NCBI GenBank assembly: GCA_963978545.1
Contig: OZ021721.1
Coordinates: 34,893,348 to 34,957,347 of the forward strand
Direction: 5' to 3'
Length of the DNA stretch: 64,000 nt
DNA from: Linyphia triangularis
Lineage: Eukaryota; Arthropoda; Arachnida; Araneae; Linyphiidae
The position numbers and the translations under genes are program-made. The notes beneath the pieces were generated by a model. The model had not been told where the DNA came from and made no database searches. It was given only the letters and a program-made list of their open reading frames with translations. Position 1 is the first letter of the stretch. The number at the start of each line of letters is the position of its first letter. Below, one piece after another: positions 52,201 through 59,989 of this stretch.

Positions 52201-55200
52201 CTGTAGCAAAAGGAAAATAAATTTAAACATCAATACCTTTATTTTTATAACGTCCTGAAACACACAAACATTCGCTCCCTCCTGCTTGTTAGATCCTAAA
52301 AATGGGTTTTTTGAATATTGAAATTAGCCTGAAGATCCGTCAAAAAAAATTCGCTCACAAGTGACATATTTTTCAACACAATTAACTAAAATTGTGCTTT
52401 TAGAGTAAATGAAGTATTTTAAATCAAAAGGTAAGTTACTAAATGTTGGTTTGTAATGAAATTTTCAAGTTAGAGTCAAGAGCACTTACCCCCCCCCCCC
52501 CAGCACGAAATTTTTTCCCCCAGACATATAAAAAGTCGTAAACAAAACTTTTGGTGCAAATTGCAATTTCTATGACTTTTAAAACCGAAGAGATAGCCAT
52601 CATTCGTATTATTTTTTTGCATACAGTACATACTGTACCTAAACACTGATAAGAACTTCTTATGCAAGGTCTCAACAAGCAAGTGCTGAGCATCGTGAAA
52701 AACTTTGTATTGATTACATTTCTCATCAAAGCAAAAATGGTTTTAATTGAAAAAACTGTTTAATTCATTTCTCAGTTAACTTAACAACTTTTAAAGTGGT
52801 ACTTAAATATAACATTTTGCCTTTTCTTTTGGAAAAGATACAAGTATTATAAAATGCTTCAAAACTTTTAGTCACGTTTGAAATCTTGAATATACATTTA
52901 TTTTAAAATTGTACCTATTATTTGACTCTAATTATGTATTTCTTTACATCAGGGCCAGTGTTTAGTGCTACAATCGTGCAAAGATTAGGATTTGAAGGGT
53001 AAGTTATTTTATTGAAAAAAATAATTTTTCTGTAAAAAAAGGGTATCAGAATAAGATGCGGAAATATTATGGTTGTCAATTTGAATATCACAGAAGTAAA
53101 CTGTTAAAAAAACTTAACATACAAAAGAATCTCAAATTTCATTCCTATATTTTTATTCTTAGATTTAAGAAAATAATATTATGTAAGTAATCTTAGGTTT
53201 AACATCTATAATCAATTTAGGAAAGTGATATGCATTTTGCTTTGAGGAACGTTTTGTTTTTAAATTGGACACAGAAAAAAAATTACTTAATAGTGACGAC
53301 GATTAAAAAGTAAAATATTTTGATGCACATTTTCTTAAAATATTGCAAGTTAAAACACTATTTTGTTATAAAAATACTCTTAAATTTTCAGTCATCCACC
53401 TAAACTGTCTTCATAATTTAAAGGCCTTAATTTTTAAAAAATCATTACATAAAAGAACTATAATTCTTAAAATGAATTAGCAAGAGAAAAACAATGCATT
53501 TTAAATTTATAGCTTTTAAAGTAATGAGGGTAGTATATACACCCTCTTATATTAAAAAGCAATAAATTTACAAAGCAAACTTAACACGCAAGTAAGCAAA
53601 TGAATAAAACTCAACAGGAGTCATCATTTTAATTGACATTCAATACAGAGTCTAAATACACATTTTATAGCTGGATGTTTTCTGAATTAGAAAACTCAAT
53701 GTGGTTGTTTTTAATAAACATAACAAAAGTAAAGAACCATGCAAGTTGTTGAAACAATTTTATTAAGAACTATAAATATTTATATCCTCCTGAGACCCAC
53801 AACTGTTTGAAACATGATTTCAAGCTAATTTTTACGTATATTATTCTTTTGGGTCTATGTAACGTACTTTTAAAGTTATTGGGTTTCAACTATAAAGTTG
53901 GGGCAAAAAATGACTATCACCTTAAGTTTGCAAAAATTCTTAAATTTATTTGTTCAGATGTGAAATTTAATCATGAAAGACTGCAAAATAATTTCGTGGG
54001 AAAGTGATACATAAACATACTTTACAGTTAGTGCAAAAATTTTTTGTTGGCGCTTAACACCCAGACCCGATAACGTGAGGAAAAAGTCTTAAGTGTCCAT
54101 TGCTGGCATGTGCTTCGTACCAACTTTTCGGGAAGCCTCTACTGGCAGAGGAACTGTTTTTTGGCTTTTCTTTACAGGCGCTACTTCGTCACAATCGGTG
54201 GAACTATCATCAGATGTAGGAATGAATTCGGCTATTTCATGCAAAGAAAAATTATGCGCCCAAAATCCGATGTGCATTTAAATGTACGTGGGGTCTCAGG
54301 AGGATATCATATACTAATGAATTGAAATTAGTAAAAACACAACAACCCAGTTGGGTCTTGAGTTTGTATTTGCTTTAGTTGTACAATCAAAATACATTTC
54401 ACATAAGCTGTAATGGCTCCCATGTAAACACATTAAAAAAAAATTATTTCAGAACACCTTAGATACCTACAAATTAACAAATCTTCTTGTGTGCAACATG
54501 ATTTTAAGTAGTTAATGCAACCACTGATTTTCTGTTTACTTTATAAAATGTTGATTAAAAAATATTAATTTTGGTTTAAAAATAGTTCTACTGAATTTGT
54601 ATGAAATTATTATATTTTTTTCAGATCTGTCTGTGCAGTAGCTATGACCAGTTTTTTGTATGCTCCTCTCATGCTTTTCTTGCGTAACCCAAAAGGAAAA
54701 AATAACTTAAAAGTAAATTAAATATTTTATTATATATACTGTTTTCTTCCATTTATTTACACTGCACTTCCAGAACATAGGGATTAGTGAAACAAAATAA
54801 GAAAATGTTAAAAAATTTAGAAAGTTAAAAACCTGATTATAATAAATAATTTTTTCAAATTACATTACAACTGTATGTTATAAATCCATGAAATATTGTA
54901 ATGGTGTTTTTTTTATATATATATATCTTTCTTTAACTTTTTTTTCTTTTAGAATTATTGATGTATAAATTTGAAAAATTCTAGACAGAATTCCAAAATT
55001 TTGAAAGTCAAATTGAAAAAAAATTCCCTAGGTTCAACATTGAAAACAAAAAAAGCAAATTTTCTACTCCATTATTCCTGACTAATGGAGACAATATTGT
55101 AAAAGCAATCTGTTTGTATGCTCATAATTATTGAAATTTGATTTAACTTTTCATATTTTTAGTTCGTCACAAGAAAAGATTCAAAATATATTTTGCAAAG

Positions 55201-55258
55201 TGATGAGGAAACTGAAGATGAAACAAAAAAAGTTTTGGACCAGCCTTCATGTTACTAA
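28099..55258 (+). CDS. VMAT: Vesicular monoamine transporter (SLC18A family), 13 coding exons
   Basis: The spliced coding sequence is 1632 nt (543 residues), and all 12 introns have GT..AG borders with matching phase. VMATs are proton antiporters that load dopamine, serotonin, octopamine or related amines into synaptic vesicles. TM1 reads [20 protein letters not shown]; VAChT has different residues here. The residues aligned with human VMAT2 transport sites are present: Asp36 (TM1), Lys169 (FASKP, TM2), Arg220 (ARALQG, TM4), Asp293 (TM6), Glu344 (LEPSLP, TM7), Asp431 (MVDSS, TM10) and Asp458 (IADVAF, TM11). The antiporter motif is G262-VLI-GP-VF-GG in TM5. A ~105-residue luminal loop lies between TM1 and TM2. 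The C-tail carries D518-SKY-IL, an acidic dileucine-type sorting signal like the one in VMAT2, followed by an acidic stretch. No frame break was found, so the gene looks functional. Confidence 0.97.
29242..29668 (+). CDS. VMAT: VMAT coding exon 2 (end of TM1, luminal loop, TM2)
   Basis: Acceptor TTTACATTTCAG, donor AG|GTAAGT; phase 1 in, phase 2 out. It completes Val44, finishes TM1 (VPIIPSFLY), encodes the whole large luminal loop (about residues 53-158), then [10 protein letters not shown] with Lys169 and the MFS loop 2-3 signature [10 protein letters not shown]. This 427-nt exon is by far the longest of the gene. Confidence 0.95.
29669..33223. other. VMAT intron 2, nothing recognised
   Basis: 3.56-kb AT-rich intron. 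Apart from A runs (31857-31882) and T runs (~32265), I see no repeats with clear ends or coding sequence. Confidence 0.5.
33224..33282 (+). CDS. VMAT: VMAT coding exon 3 (loop 2-3 and TM3)
   Basis: 59 nt reading [20 protein letters not shown]. Acceptor ATTTTACAG, donor T|GTAAGA. Too short for an ordinary ORF search; found from phase and family alignment. Confidence 0.95.
33665..34120 (+). mobile_element. ~455-bp MITE in VMAT intron 3 (copy 1)
   Basis: Starts TAATGAGGAACTTGCAC and ends GTTTCTCATTGTGTA, so the ends are short inverted repeats (AATGAGGAACT). It is nearly identical, in reverse, to 51021-51475. Internal 20-base palindrome GTCTAAAACAGGTTTTAGAC at 33906-33925. No coding capacity and no certain target duplication. 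Confidence 0.8.
34238..34321 (+). CDS. VMAT: VMAT coding exon 4 (TM4)
   Basis: 84 nt encoding [20 protein letters not shown] and SSCTSVA. Contains Arg220 of the conserved AR-x-LQG-x-GSSC block. Acceptor TTTTATGTAG, donor G|GTAAGT. Confidence 0.96.
34629..34829. mobile_element. 201-bp hAT-like MITE in VMAT intron 4
   Basis: Ends CAAGCCGATAGCCAGG and CCCTGTTTACGGCCCTG are roughly inverted. The flanks GTGCCATT (34621-34628) and ATGCCATT (34830-34837) form an 8-bp duplication with one difference. G and C runs lie inside. Confidence 0.6.
35254..35436 (+). CDS. VMAT: VMAT coding exon 5 (TM5 and start of TM6)
   Basis: 183 nt. Begins [20 protein letters not shown], then the antiporter motif in [19 protein letters not shown], then [14 protein letters not shown] with Asp293. 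Acceptor TTTTTAAG, donor G|GTAAGA. Confidence 0.97.
36457..36564 (+). CDS. VMAT: VMAT coding exon 6 (end of TM6, central cytosolic loop)
   Basis: 108 nt encoding [19 protein letters not shown], then [18 protein letters not shown] at the start of TM7. The [10 protein letters not shown] stretch is the variable, highly charged loop between the two six-helix halves. Acceptor TTCCTTCTAG, donor G|GTAAGG. Confidence 0.96.
36837..38053 (+). pseudogene. Tc1-like transposase element, truncated and disrupted
   Basis: The left terminal repeat begins CACTGAAAAGCCAGAAAAAC next to TATA. The transposase start [18 protein letters not shown] is at about 36984. The helix-turn-helix region follows, then, after a MITE insertion, [70 protein letters not shown] and the region around PDMN. 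The first catalytic Asp of the WSDESRF block is Asn (WFNESRF). Frameshifts and stops are present, and the element ends abruptly near 38053 without a right terminal repeat. Confidence 0.85.
37306..37523. mobile_element. piggyBac-type MITE, 218 bp, inserted in Tc1 transposase
   Basis: Ends CCCTTTGCACTCGAGGCA and, reversed, CCCTTCGCGCTCGAACGGC, each next to TTAA (37302-37305 and 37524-37527). Removing the element and one TTAA rejoins the transposase reading into DMSF, so it inserted after the Tc1 copy. Confidence 0.85.
38130..38315 (+). repeat. tRNA-derived SINE, family B, flanked by C runs
   Basis: CCCACCTGATGACTGTGGGG head, degenerate B box, GGAATCCACGTAATCTGTAGG body and ACAAACCAACCAATCAAC tail. 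Runs of 14-17 C lie on both sides, possibly a C-rich target duplication. Confidence 0.8.
38483..39412 (+). repeat. Composite tandem-repeat element in VMAT intron 6
   Basis: Opens AGATGTATACCCGGGCTTCG. Positions 38590-38790 hold four to five ~44-bp units of the type GAAAAGTTCATTGCT..GCACAGGCTGGCTTCGCTCGCT. Positions 38870-39370 hold four ~130-bp units of the type CCAATTAGAAGGCCAAAACT..TGAAAATTTCAGAGCTCTA followed by an ATTAATTAAAA spacer. It ends in TTTTATTATTATAGAT. A reversed relative of the 130-bp units lies at 62960-63350. Confidence 0.75.
39413..39583 (+). repeat. tRNA-derived SINE, family A, 5'-truncated
   Basis: Lacks the TAGTGGTTAG head and begins GCGCTAGCTTCTAGGCCACG. The body is intact, with a long CAACCAACCAACCAACCAA tail. 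Inserted at the very end of the preceding repeat element. Confidence 0.85.
40606..40712. mobile_element. 107-bp fold-back MITE
   Basis: CCATATAGCACACATCCTCT at the left is matched by the reversed right end with two differences (CCATATAGCACCCATCCTCC). The interior is also partly palindromic (GGGAAGTCCC, AGGAAGTC / GACTTCCT). Confidence 0.75.
40828..40868. repeat. Perfect 18-bp hairpin at the left end of a hAT copy
   Basis: CCGCTGTTCATACAGTGG (40828-40845) and its exact complement CCACTGTATGAACAGCGG (40851-40868) are separated by CGTAT. The next bases GGATACGCCACT complement AGTGGCGTATCC within the same hairpin. Confidence 0.9.
40840..41515. mobile_element. hAT-like element with rearranged left end
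   Basis: CAGTGGCGTATCCA (40840-40853) and TGGATACGCCCCTG (41502-41515) form inverted ends of a type common in hAT elements. No clean 8-bp duplication remains, which fits the palindromic rearrangement at the left end. A family B SINE is inserted at 41091. Confidence 0.6.
41091..41273 (-). repeat. tRNA-derived SINE, family B
   Basis: Minus-strand copy with a perfect 12-bp target duplication CCCAGCATATGG (41079-41090 and 41274-41285). Reversed B box GGGATCGAACCC. Confidence 0.93.
41563..41737 (+). CDS. VMAT: VMAT coding exon 7 (TM7 and TM8)
   Basis: 175 nt. [20 protein letters not shown] carries Glu344. [20 protein letters not shown] spans the short luminal loop 7-8 and TM8, and [11 protein letters not shown] ends the exon. 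N356-A-S is the only N-glycosylation sequon I find in the protein. Acceptor ATCTCTTGTAG, donor AG|GTAAGT. Confidence 0.97.
41738..45097. other. VMAT intron 7, first part, nothing firmly recognised
   Basis: AT-rich with several G runs (42105-42175, 43290-43310) and a C run (43820). CAGTGGCGGGCCGC near 42397 resembles a lone hAT end. No exon-like sequence. Confidence 0.4.
45098..46406. mobile_element. hAT-like element, 1.3 kb, in VMAT intron 7
   Basis: Ends CAGAGTTCATTCTAG (45098) and, reversed, CAGAGTTCGTCCTAAG (ending 46406), with GGGCAG motifs just inside both ends. The flanks ATGTAAC and ATTTAAC agree in 6 of 7 bases, so the target duplication is only suggestive. No transposase frame. Confidence 0.6.
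46787..46838 (+). CDS. VMAT: VMAT coding exon 8 (TM9)
   Basis: 52 nt encoding [17 protein letters not shown] after the split Arg389. Acceptor TTTCCATAG, donor T|GTAAGT; ends in phase 0. Confidence 0.95.
47053..47116 (+). CDS. VMAT: VMAT coding exon 9 (luminal loop 9-10, start of TM10)
   Basis: 64 nt encoding [20 protein letters not shown] and I. It corresponds to the VMAT2 stretch ending GVGFAIG. Acceptor CCAAATTTTAG, donor G|GTAAAT. The intron before it is only 214 nt, the shortest in the gene. Confidence 0.94.
47489..47926. mobile_element. Fold-back MITE with ~115-bp inverted arms in VMAT intron 9
   Basis: The left arm 47489-47603 and the right arm 47810-47926 are inverted copies at roughly 80 percent or more by eye. 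Both include a GTCGCTGGACGAGG-GTGGCCTA block and a GAAGATCT-GTGAATGAAAA-type block. The ends are CAGGGTGTATAAA and CAGGTTGTATAAA. A transcript would fold into a long stem. Confidence 0.75.
48255..48433 (+). repeat. tRNA-derived SINE, family A
   Basis: Flanked by CAAGCCTCATTGG (48242-48254) and CAAGCCTCGTTGG (48434-48446), a 13-bp target duplication with one difference. Intact B box and AACAATCAAC tail. Confidence 0.93.
48447..49968. other. Rest of VMAT intron 9, nothing recognised
   Basis: The stretch 48480-48780 is less AT-rich than its surroundings but shows no recognisable coding sequence or repeat ends. Confidence 0.4.
49969..50088 (+). CDS. VMAT: VMAT coding exon 10 (TM10 and TM11)
   Basis: 120 nt. 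[20 protein letters not shown] carries Asp431, and [19 protein letters not shown] carries Asp458. Almost identical to other VMATs here. Acceptor TTTCCCCCAG, donor G|GTAAAA. Confidence 0.97.
51021..51475 (-). mobile_element. ~455-bp MITE in VMAT intron 10 (copy 2, inverted)
   Basis: Reverse complement of 33665-34120 with only a handful of differences seen by eye. The outer ends read ACATAATGAGGAACTATCAC and GTGCAAGTTCCTCATT. The near-identity points to recent insertion of both copies. Confidence 0.85.
52953..52998 (+). CDS. VMAT: VMAT coding exon 11 (luminal loop 11-12)
   Basis: 46 nt encoding [15 protein letters not shown]. The GP opening matches the IGPSAGGAIAKAIGF region of VMAT2. Acceptor TTTACATCAG, donor GG|GTAAGT. 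Confidence 0.93.
53786..54302 (-). mobile_element. Short DNA transposon with inverted ends in VMAT intron 11
   Basis: TCCTCCTGAGACCCAC (53786) and GTGGGGTCTCAGGAGGA (ending 54304) are inverted, with ATA/TAT outside. The element is ~0.5 kb and carries the minus-strand frame at 54089-54277, starting 25-30 bp inside the right end. This is as expected for a deletion derivative of a larger transposon. Confidence 0.6.
54089..54277 (-). CDS. Probable N-terminal remnant of a transposase (62 codons)
   Basis: The open frame [20 protein letters not shown] then [20 protein letters not shown] has an acidic, serine-rich start like many DNA-transposon proteins. It begins just inside one inverted end and stops where the element appears internally deleted. 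The family is not identified; a piggyBac-type transposase is one possibility. The opposite strand is also open by chance. Confidence 0.35.
   Translation of the reverse strand: MHIGFWAHNFSLHEIAEFIPTSDDSSTDCDEVAPVKKSQKTVPLPVEASRKVGTKHMPAMDT
54625..54712 (+). CDS. VMAT: VMAT coding exon 12 (TM12)
   Basis: 88 nt encoding [20 protein letters not shown] and NPKGKNNLK. The [11 protein letters not shown] segment matches the FAPLCFFLRSP end of TM12. Acceptor TTTTTTTCAG, donor AAA|GTAAAT. Confidence 0.95.
55163..55258 (+). CDS. VMAT: VMAT coding exon 13 (cytosolic C-tail and stop)
   Basis: 96 nt including the TAA. Encodes [20 protein letters not shown] and [17 protein letters not shown] fits [DE]xxxL[LI]-type trafficking signals and sits where VMAT2 has EKMAIL. 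The following SDEETEDE is an acidic cluster. Acceptor TTTTTAG. Confidence 0.93.
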   Translation, partial: FVTRKDSKYILQSDEETEDETKKVLDQPSCY

Positions 55259-55387
55259 AAGAATTCATCAGGAATTTATTTAAATATGTACATGTGCAAT
55301 GTTTACCTAATTTGACGGACGTCAAAGTGTTTGTAAATTTAGTTTAAATGTAAATTACACAAATAATGTATTTCACACAATGTAGAA

Positions 55388-55393
55388 AATAAA
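55388..55393 (+). terminator. Polyadenylation signal of VMAT
   Basis: AATAAA 130 nt after the stop codon, followed within 30 nt by a T-rich TGCTCTTTATTCT stretch. This is the first good signal after the coding end. Confidence 0.7.
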
Positions 55394-55770
55394 GAAGAAA
55401 ATTAAAATGCTCTTTATTCTCATAATATATTTTATGAACATAGAATTTATAAAATAAAATATGAACACTTGATTAACAGATCAATGATACTTGCTAGTGA
55501 TGTATTAGCACATGATTTAGATGAATATAAATGCTACTGCTACACACTTAATATATATGATGAAAGATTAAATTATAAATGCAACTAACAGGTGTTTTTC
55601 AGATTTAAGGCATTTTCAAAATTCAAATAGTTTGGAAAATAAAATTACCCATTGTTGTTGATTAACATTAGTTCTTGCATATGTCTTGGACATGTTTTCA
55701 TAGCCTGCAGCAAGATTATATTAAAATTTAGACCAGTGGGACTCTTACAAGTCACTATAAAATTAAAAAA

Positions 55771-56670
55771 TGTCAAGTCTGTTATGGGACATATGTTTGA
55801 AATTTTTATATGAAATTACAACTTTTTGAATTAGTAAATCAGCTTCCATAACAGGAAATTAATCAAAAATTGAAATTGATTTCTTAGTTTTACAATAGAG
55901 AAATATTTCATATTTTATTTACATTAAAAAATGTCAAGTCTGTTATTTTAACTTATGCTATTTTAACTTAACTTTTACTTATTAACCTATCCACCAGTCC
56001 ATTAGTTTATATTTTCTCTAAAATAAATAAAATAGATGCTATACTGTTTATATTCAAATAATATCATAAATAGGTTTTATATCCCTCATTTGTAATTCTG
56101 AGTCAAAAACTTTATTTTTAACAAAGTAACAGACCTGACATGAGAGCAGATTTGGGAGAGCAGATGTTATGTGTTTATTTTTTTTATTTGTTAGTTTTTA
56201 GTGGGTATATATACTTGTGGCATTTTAAGATTATATATATTTTTGAGTTTTGTTATTCTCTTTAAAAATCATGCCAGATCTGTTTACCTCTAATAGGTAA
56301 CAACATGACAAGTACAACCCTGACAATTTAACATTATTGATTTTTCTTTTTACAATCATGTGCAAACTTTTTAGACTTAAGACATTATGGCTCAAATATA
56401 GTTCACAGAATTACTTTGAATGCAACAAGCAGTTAATAAGGCTACACTAATTAACTTTATAAAGTTGGTAACAAACCTGACCATAAAAAAAATACTCACC
56501 TTATAAAAACAGCCTTACAGTCTACTATCAGTTCAAGATTTTATTTCAAAATGGTTTATTTCACATATTGAATCATGAAAGCAATGTTAAAAAATGATGG
56601 CCCCCATTGAGTAATTTTGAATGTGATTATCTTAGGTAACAGACCTGATAAAAAAGTAACAGACCTGACA
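55771..56670. repeat. Inverted-terminal block with repeated TAACAGACCTGACA motif
   Basis: TGTCAAGTCTGTTA lies at 55771-55784 and 55932-55945. The opposite orientation TAACAGACCTGACA lies at 56127, 56657 and, with variants, at 56469 and 56637. The outermost copies are inverted, like element ends. The rest is AT-rich and non-coding. It lies ~0.4 kb after the VMAT polyadenylation signal. Confidence 0.55.
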
Positions 56671-57606
56671 TTTCTCTCGACAACACAAAACAATTAATAT
56701 GCAGCAGAATTTTTTTTTTTTTTTAAATCCAAAATATTTCACAGATTTATTACAATATAAATTTTTAAAAATACATAGGTTCTTTAAAGTTATTTTATAT
56801 ATTGGAAATTGGTAAAATATGATAATGAAAATTTGACTTCGTCATTTCGAACAGCCTATTTTCTAATATTGGTCTTGGTTAAAATTTTATATAAAAAAAA
56901 AAGCTTAAGGCATATTCTTATATTACGCAACATAACTATTAATAGTATGAAATTTTAGAAAAAACAAACATCTAAGCCCACAGATTATTAAATTCAAAGT
57001 AAAAAATAGTCTTTTGTCAGAAATCAAATATGGCTCACATTTAAATCCACATTATCTAGTAATTTTTAACGTAGAATAAGTTTTCTGAACAGGTACAGGT
57101 AACAGGTTTTCTAAAAGGTACAATTGCAAGCAATACTAGGTTTCAAATTTTTCTTGTAAACTATCATGGTTACATTCTACACATAAGAGATTAAATTAAA
57201 ATTTTAAGAACATACAAATTAAACTTTGTTTTCTGACTATATAACATTTCTTTGTGTCATGCAATACAAGTGATCAAACCAAAATACTATGTTAAAAAGG
57301 ATCGAATTAAAAAGTAATATACATTTTTAGTAAATATTGGTATGTCGAGTTTGCAGAATAGAGAAGAAATTTTTTTCCTTAAGCTTCCTGGTCTTTGGGA
57401 TGTTGTAGATTTTAAAATAACTTTTTTCTTAACGTAACCTGCATTGAAAAAGAATTCAAAATATCAATTTGTGAGAAAATAGGAAAGAAATACCCAAGTT
57501 TTTCAAGAACTGCAACATTTTATTTAAATATTATACTGGGATTAAATGTTACGAAGAATATTCACTATAATATTTTAAGCTAAATGTAATAGTGTTTGCA
57601 AAAGTA

Positions 57607-58405
57607 CAGGGTTCCTACCAAAATAAAATGTCACAAATTCATGACTTTCCCAAAAATGAAGCAAATAATTTTCCATGACTCAAGAAATCAAATAAAAAAA
57701 ATTTAAATAACCTATATGAACATAGTAAGTATATCCATGTACAATACAATGATTTTTATAAAGTTTTATTTTAAATTAAGTAAAATATCCTTGTTTCAGT
57801 AACTTCCAAATCAGAAGTAAAAAAGAAAAATATTTTTCGATTCTTTGATATTTAAATGTTGAAAAAGCTAATCAATCTTTAAAAAAAAAAAATATTTGAA
57901 GAAAGAATAAGTCAATAATGATAAATTATATCATCAAAAAACAAATGTTTCGATATCAACAATGGAAAAACAGAAGAAAGAAGACGGAAAAAAATCATTG
58001 ATAAAAAAAAATGTAAACACAAGCTTATCGAAACTGTTCATTTCAGTTCTCATGTCACAAATTTTTTTGCACCCATGAGACTTTACTTGTGTGATGTCAC
58101 AAATTTGGAGCTCAGAAATGCTTTCATTGGCTGCAGTTTTTAACTGTGACCGTTGTTTCCATCAAAACATAGATTAAAACATAGATGAATTTTCGATGAG
58201 CTGAATAATGATCATGGCATTTATGACATTAGAGTTACGTGATTTTACTTAAAATGTTTAAAAATAAATGAAATTCACTGTATTTCCATTACTTATGGCC
58301 ATTTTTTTGCTGGAATTCATGACTTCCCATGACAAAATTTACCCAATGTCCAAATTCATGACTTTCCATGACATTTCCTGACTTTTCATATGCACGGACA
58401 CTCTG
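57607..58405. mobile_element. hAT-like element, 799 bp
   Basis: Ends CAGGGTTCCTACC and GGACACTCTG, with AAAGTA directly outside both (57601-57606 and 58406-58411). Subterminal ATTCATGACTTTCC-type phrases are repeated at both ends. No coding capacity. The target duplication is shorter than the usual 8 bp. Confidence 0.55.
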
Positions 58406-58459
58406 AAAGTAAAAAGGACAAGGAACTTGGTATCTGATGAATTTATTGTGGAGGTTTAA

Positions 58460-59508
58460 CCCTTTCAGCTCATTTTAGATGCAGTGTTGTTCTATAAAAA
58501 AAAATCTAATATACAACGTCATTAAAGATAGGGAACAATACTTATAGAACTTGGAAACTGGAATTTTTAAACTTAAAACCCTTTTCACTCGTATGTCCCC
58601 GTATGGGGGACATCACTCGTTTTACCATCGCGCTCGTATGTCCCCGTACAGGGGACATCGAATCTGTATTGGGCAAACTGTGATAACTTAAGCAAAACAT
58701 TTCTGTTCGAAGTATTTCTAAGCTGATTTGCTTTGGTGGAGGTGCCTGCATTACGTTCTGCCCCTAAATATTGTTTATATAGTTAGTTCACATTATTATA
58801 CATTTCTTAGATTTTTAACCTTTTCCACTCCGAACCATTCTGGACGGCTACCAAGCTCAGCCCTAGTGTTGCCCTTGCGCAAGTAAATTTCAACAAACCC
58901 AACCATCGACAAACTCTCCTTATCGCTCCTTTCAAGTGGCGCAGAAAAGTGCTCGGACCATCGTGAACCAACACTTCTCACATTCTCTTTTGACACAAAA
59001 CCCCGCTTAAATGTTTTTTTATATATACCTTGGTAATTTTACCACATTTTGATTTGATTTCTTGTGCCATTTCAAGAGAAAACTTCAGGGAAACATGTAT
59101 TTCTCAAAAAGTTGTGCTGGAAAAAGTTATTTCTCTGTAATCACTAATAAACTTTAACGTCCCCTGAGAGGGTACATCCGAGTGATATGCTAGATTGCGA
59201 TGTCCCCTGAGAAGGGACAGTAGAATGCAAAGGGTTAATGCGGTGTAGAATAATATACTTAAGTATTCTTAGTAATTTCAATAAATTATTTTGACACGTT
59301 GAAAAATAAAATATTATGTGGCCACATTCCCATCCTAGGTCAAGGAGTGTATTCAGGGGCTATATTTTTAAATTTTTGATTTAAGGATGGTAAACCTTCT
59401 AGTTAAATTGGAACACATTTCCATAAAAAAAATTCATCTTGATTGAACATGAAGAAAAATTCCGAGTTATTTGCTAATTTTCTAAAGCATAATTACGAGT
59501 GCAAAGGG
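58460..59508. mobile_element. Outer piggyBac-type MITE
   Basis: CCCTTTCAGCTC next to TTAA (58456-58459), and GAGTGCAAAGGG next to TTAA (59509-59512), in inverted orientation. It contains a second element of the same kind at 58577-59234, so the pairing of ends is tentative. Confidence 0.45.
58577..59234. mobile_element. Inner piggyBac-type MITE with GGGGACAT hairpins
   Basis: The right end GCATTCTACTGTCCC.. CCCTTTGCATTC (reversed) abuts TTAA at 59235-59238, and the left end AACCCTTTTCACTCG follows TTAA at 58573-58576. Both ends carry ATGTCCCC/GGGGACAT inverted blocks. On the left there are two perfect hairpins ATGTCCCC-GTATG-GGGGACAT and ATGTCCCC-GTACA-GGGGACAT about 45 bp apart. Confidence 0.6.
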
Positions 59509-59817
59509 TTAAAACTAATATTTATGAATTTAGCTACAGTTTCAAATTGTGTGTCCATAATTAAAATTTTAAAGTCAAATAACTTAAGTTTTAAAGACTA
59601 GATCAATCCATCGGGAAAAAAAAGCATGGATGTAGTGGATTTTACATCAGTGAAGCGGCTATTACAACAACGTTACAGTTGGTGAAACTAATCATCACAC
59701 ACCAATGTAAATATCGGCAATAGCAACTATCGCATTAGAGGACACCATGGCAAAAATAATCAACTTTACTGGAAGGTTTTGGGAAGTCTGTATGAACAAA
59801 GGTTCTCTTATTTGCTT

Positions 59818-59987
59818 TGCATGTTCAAAGACCTATTTTGTGCACAATAATGGTTAATCATTCTTTAGGGCCTATAGTTTAACGTGACTTTTGAACCACA
59901 ATGAACATCCATGCCTATTCAATGTTTCGAACCCAGCACCTTTTGGCATGAAAGACAGAACACTAACCACAAAGCCATCAGGTGGGT
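59818..59987 (-). repeat. tRNA-derived SINE, family B, degenerate
   Basis: Minus-strand copy. It is recognisable from TTAACGTGACTTTTGAACCA, GAACATCCATGCCTATTC, a B-box-like GTTTCGAACCCAGCACC and AAAGCCATCAGGTGGGTG. More diverged than the other copies, with no target duplication seen. Confidence 0.7.
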
Positions 59988-59989
59988 GC

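Noticed and set aside
28099..55258. Vesicular acetylcholine transporter as alternative identity
   Set aside because: TM1 reads [16 protein letters not shown] and TM4-5 reads [16 protein letters not shown], as in VMATs. VAChT has different residues at these sites and usually sits inside the choline acetyltransferase locus, which is not seen here.
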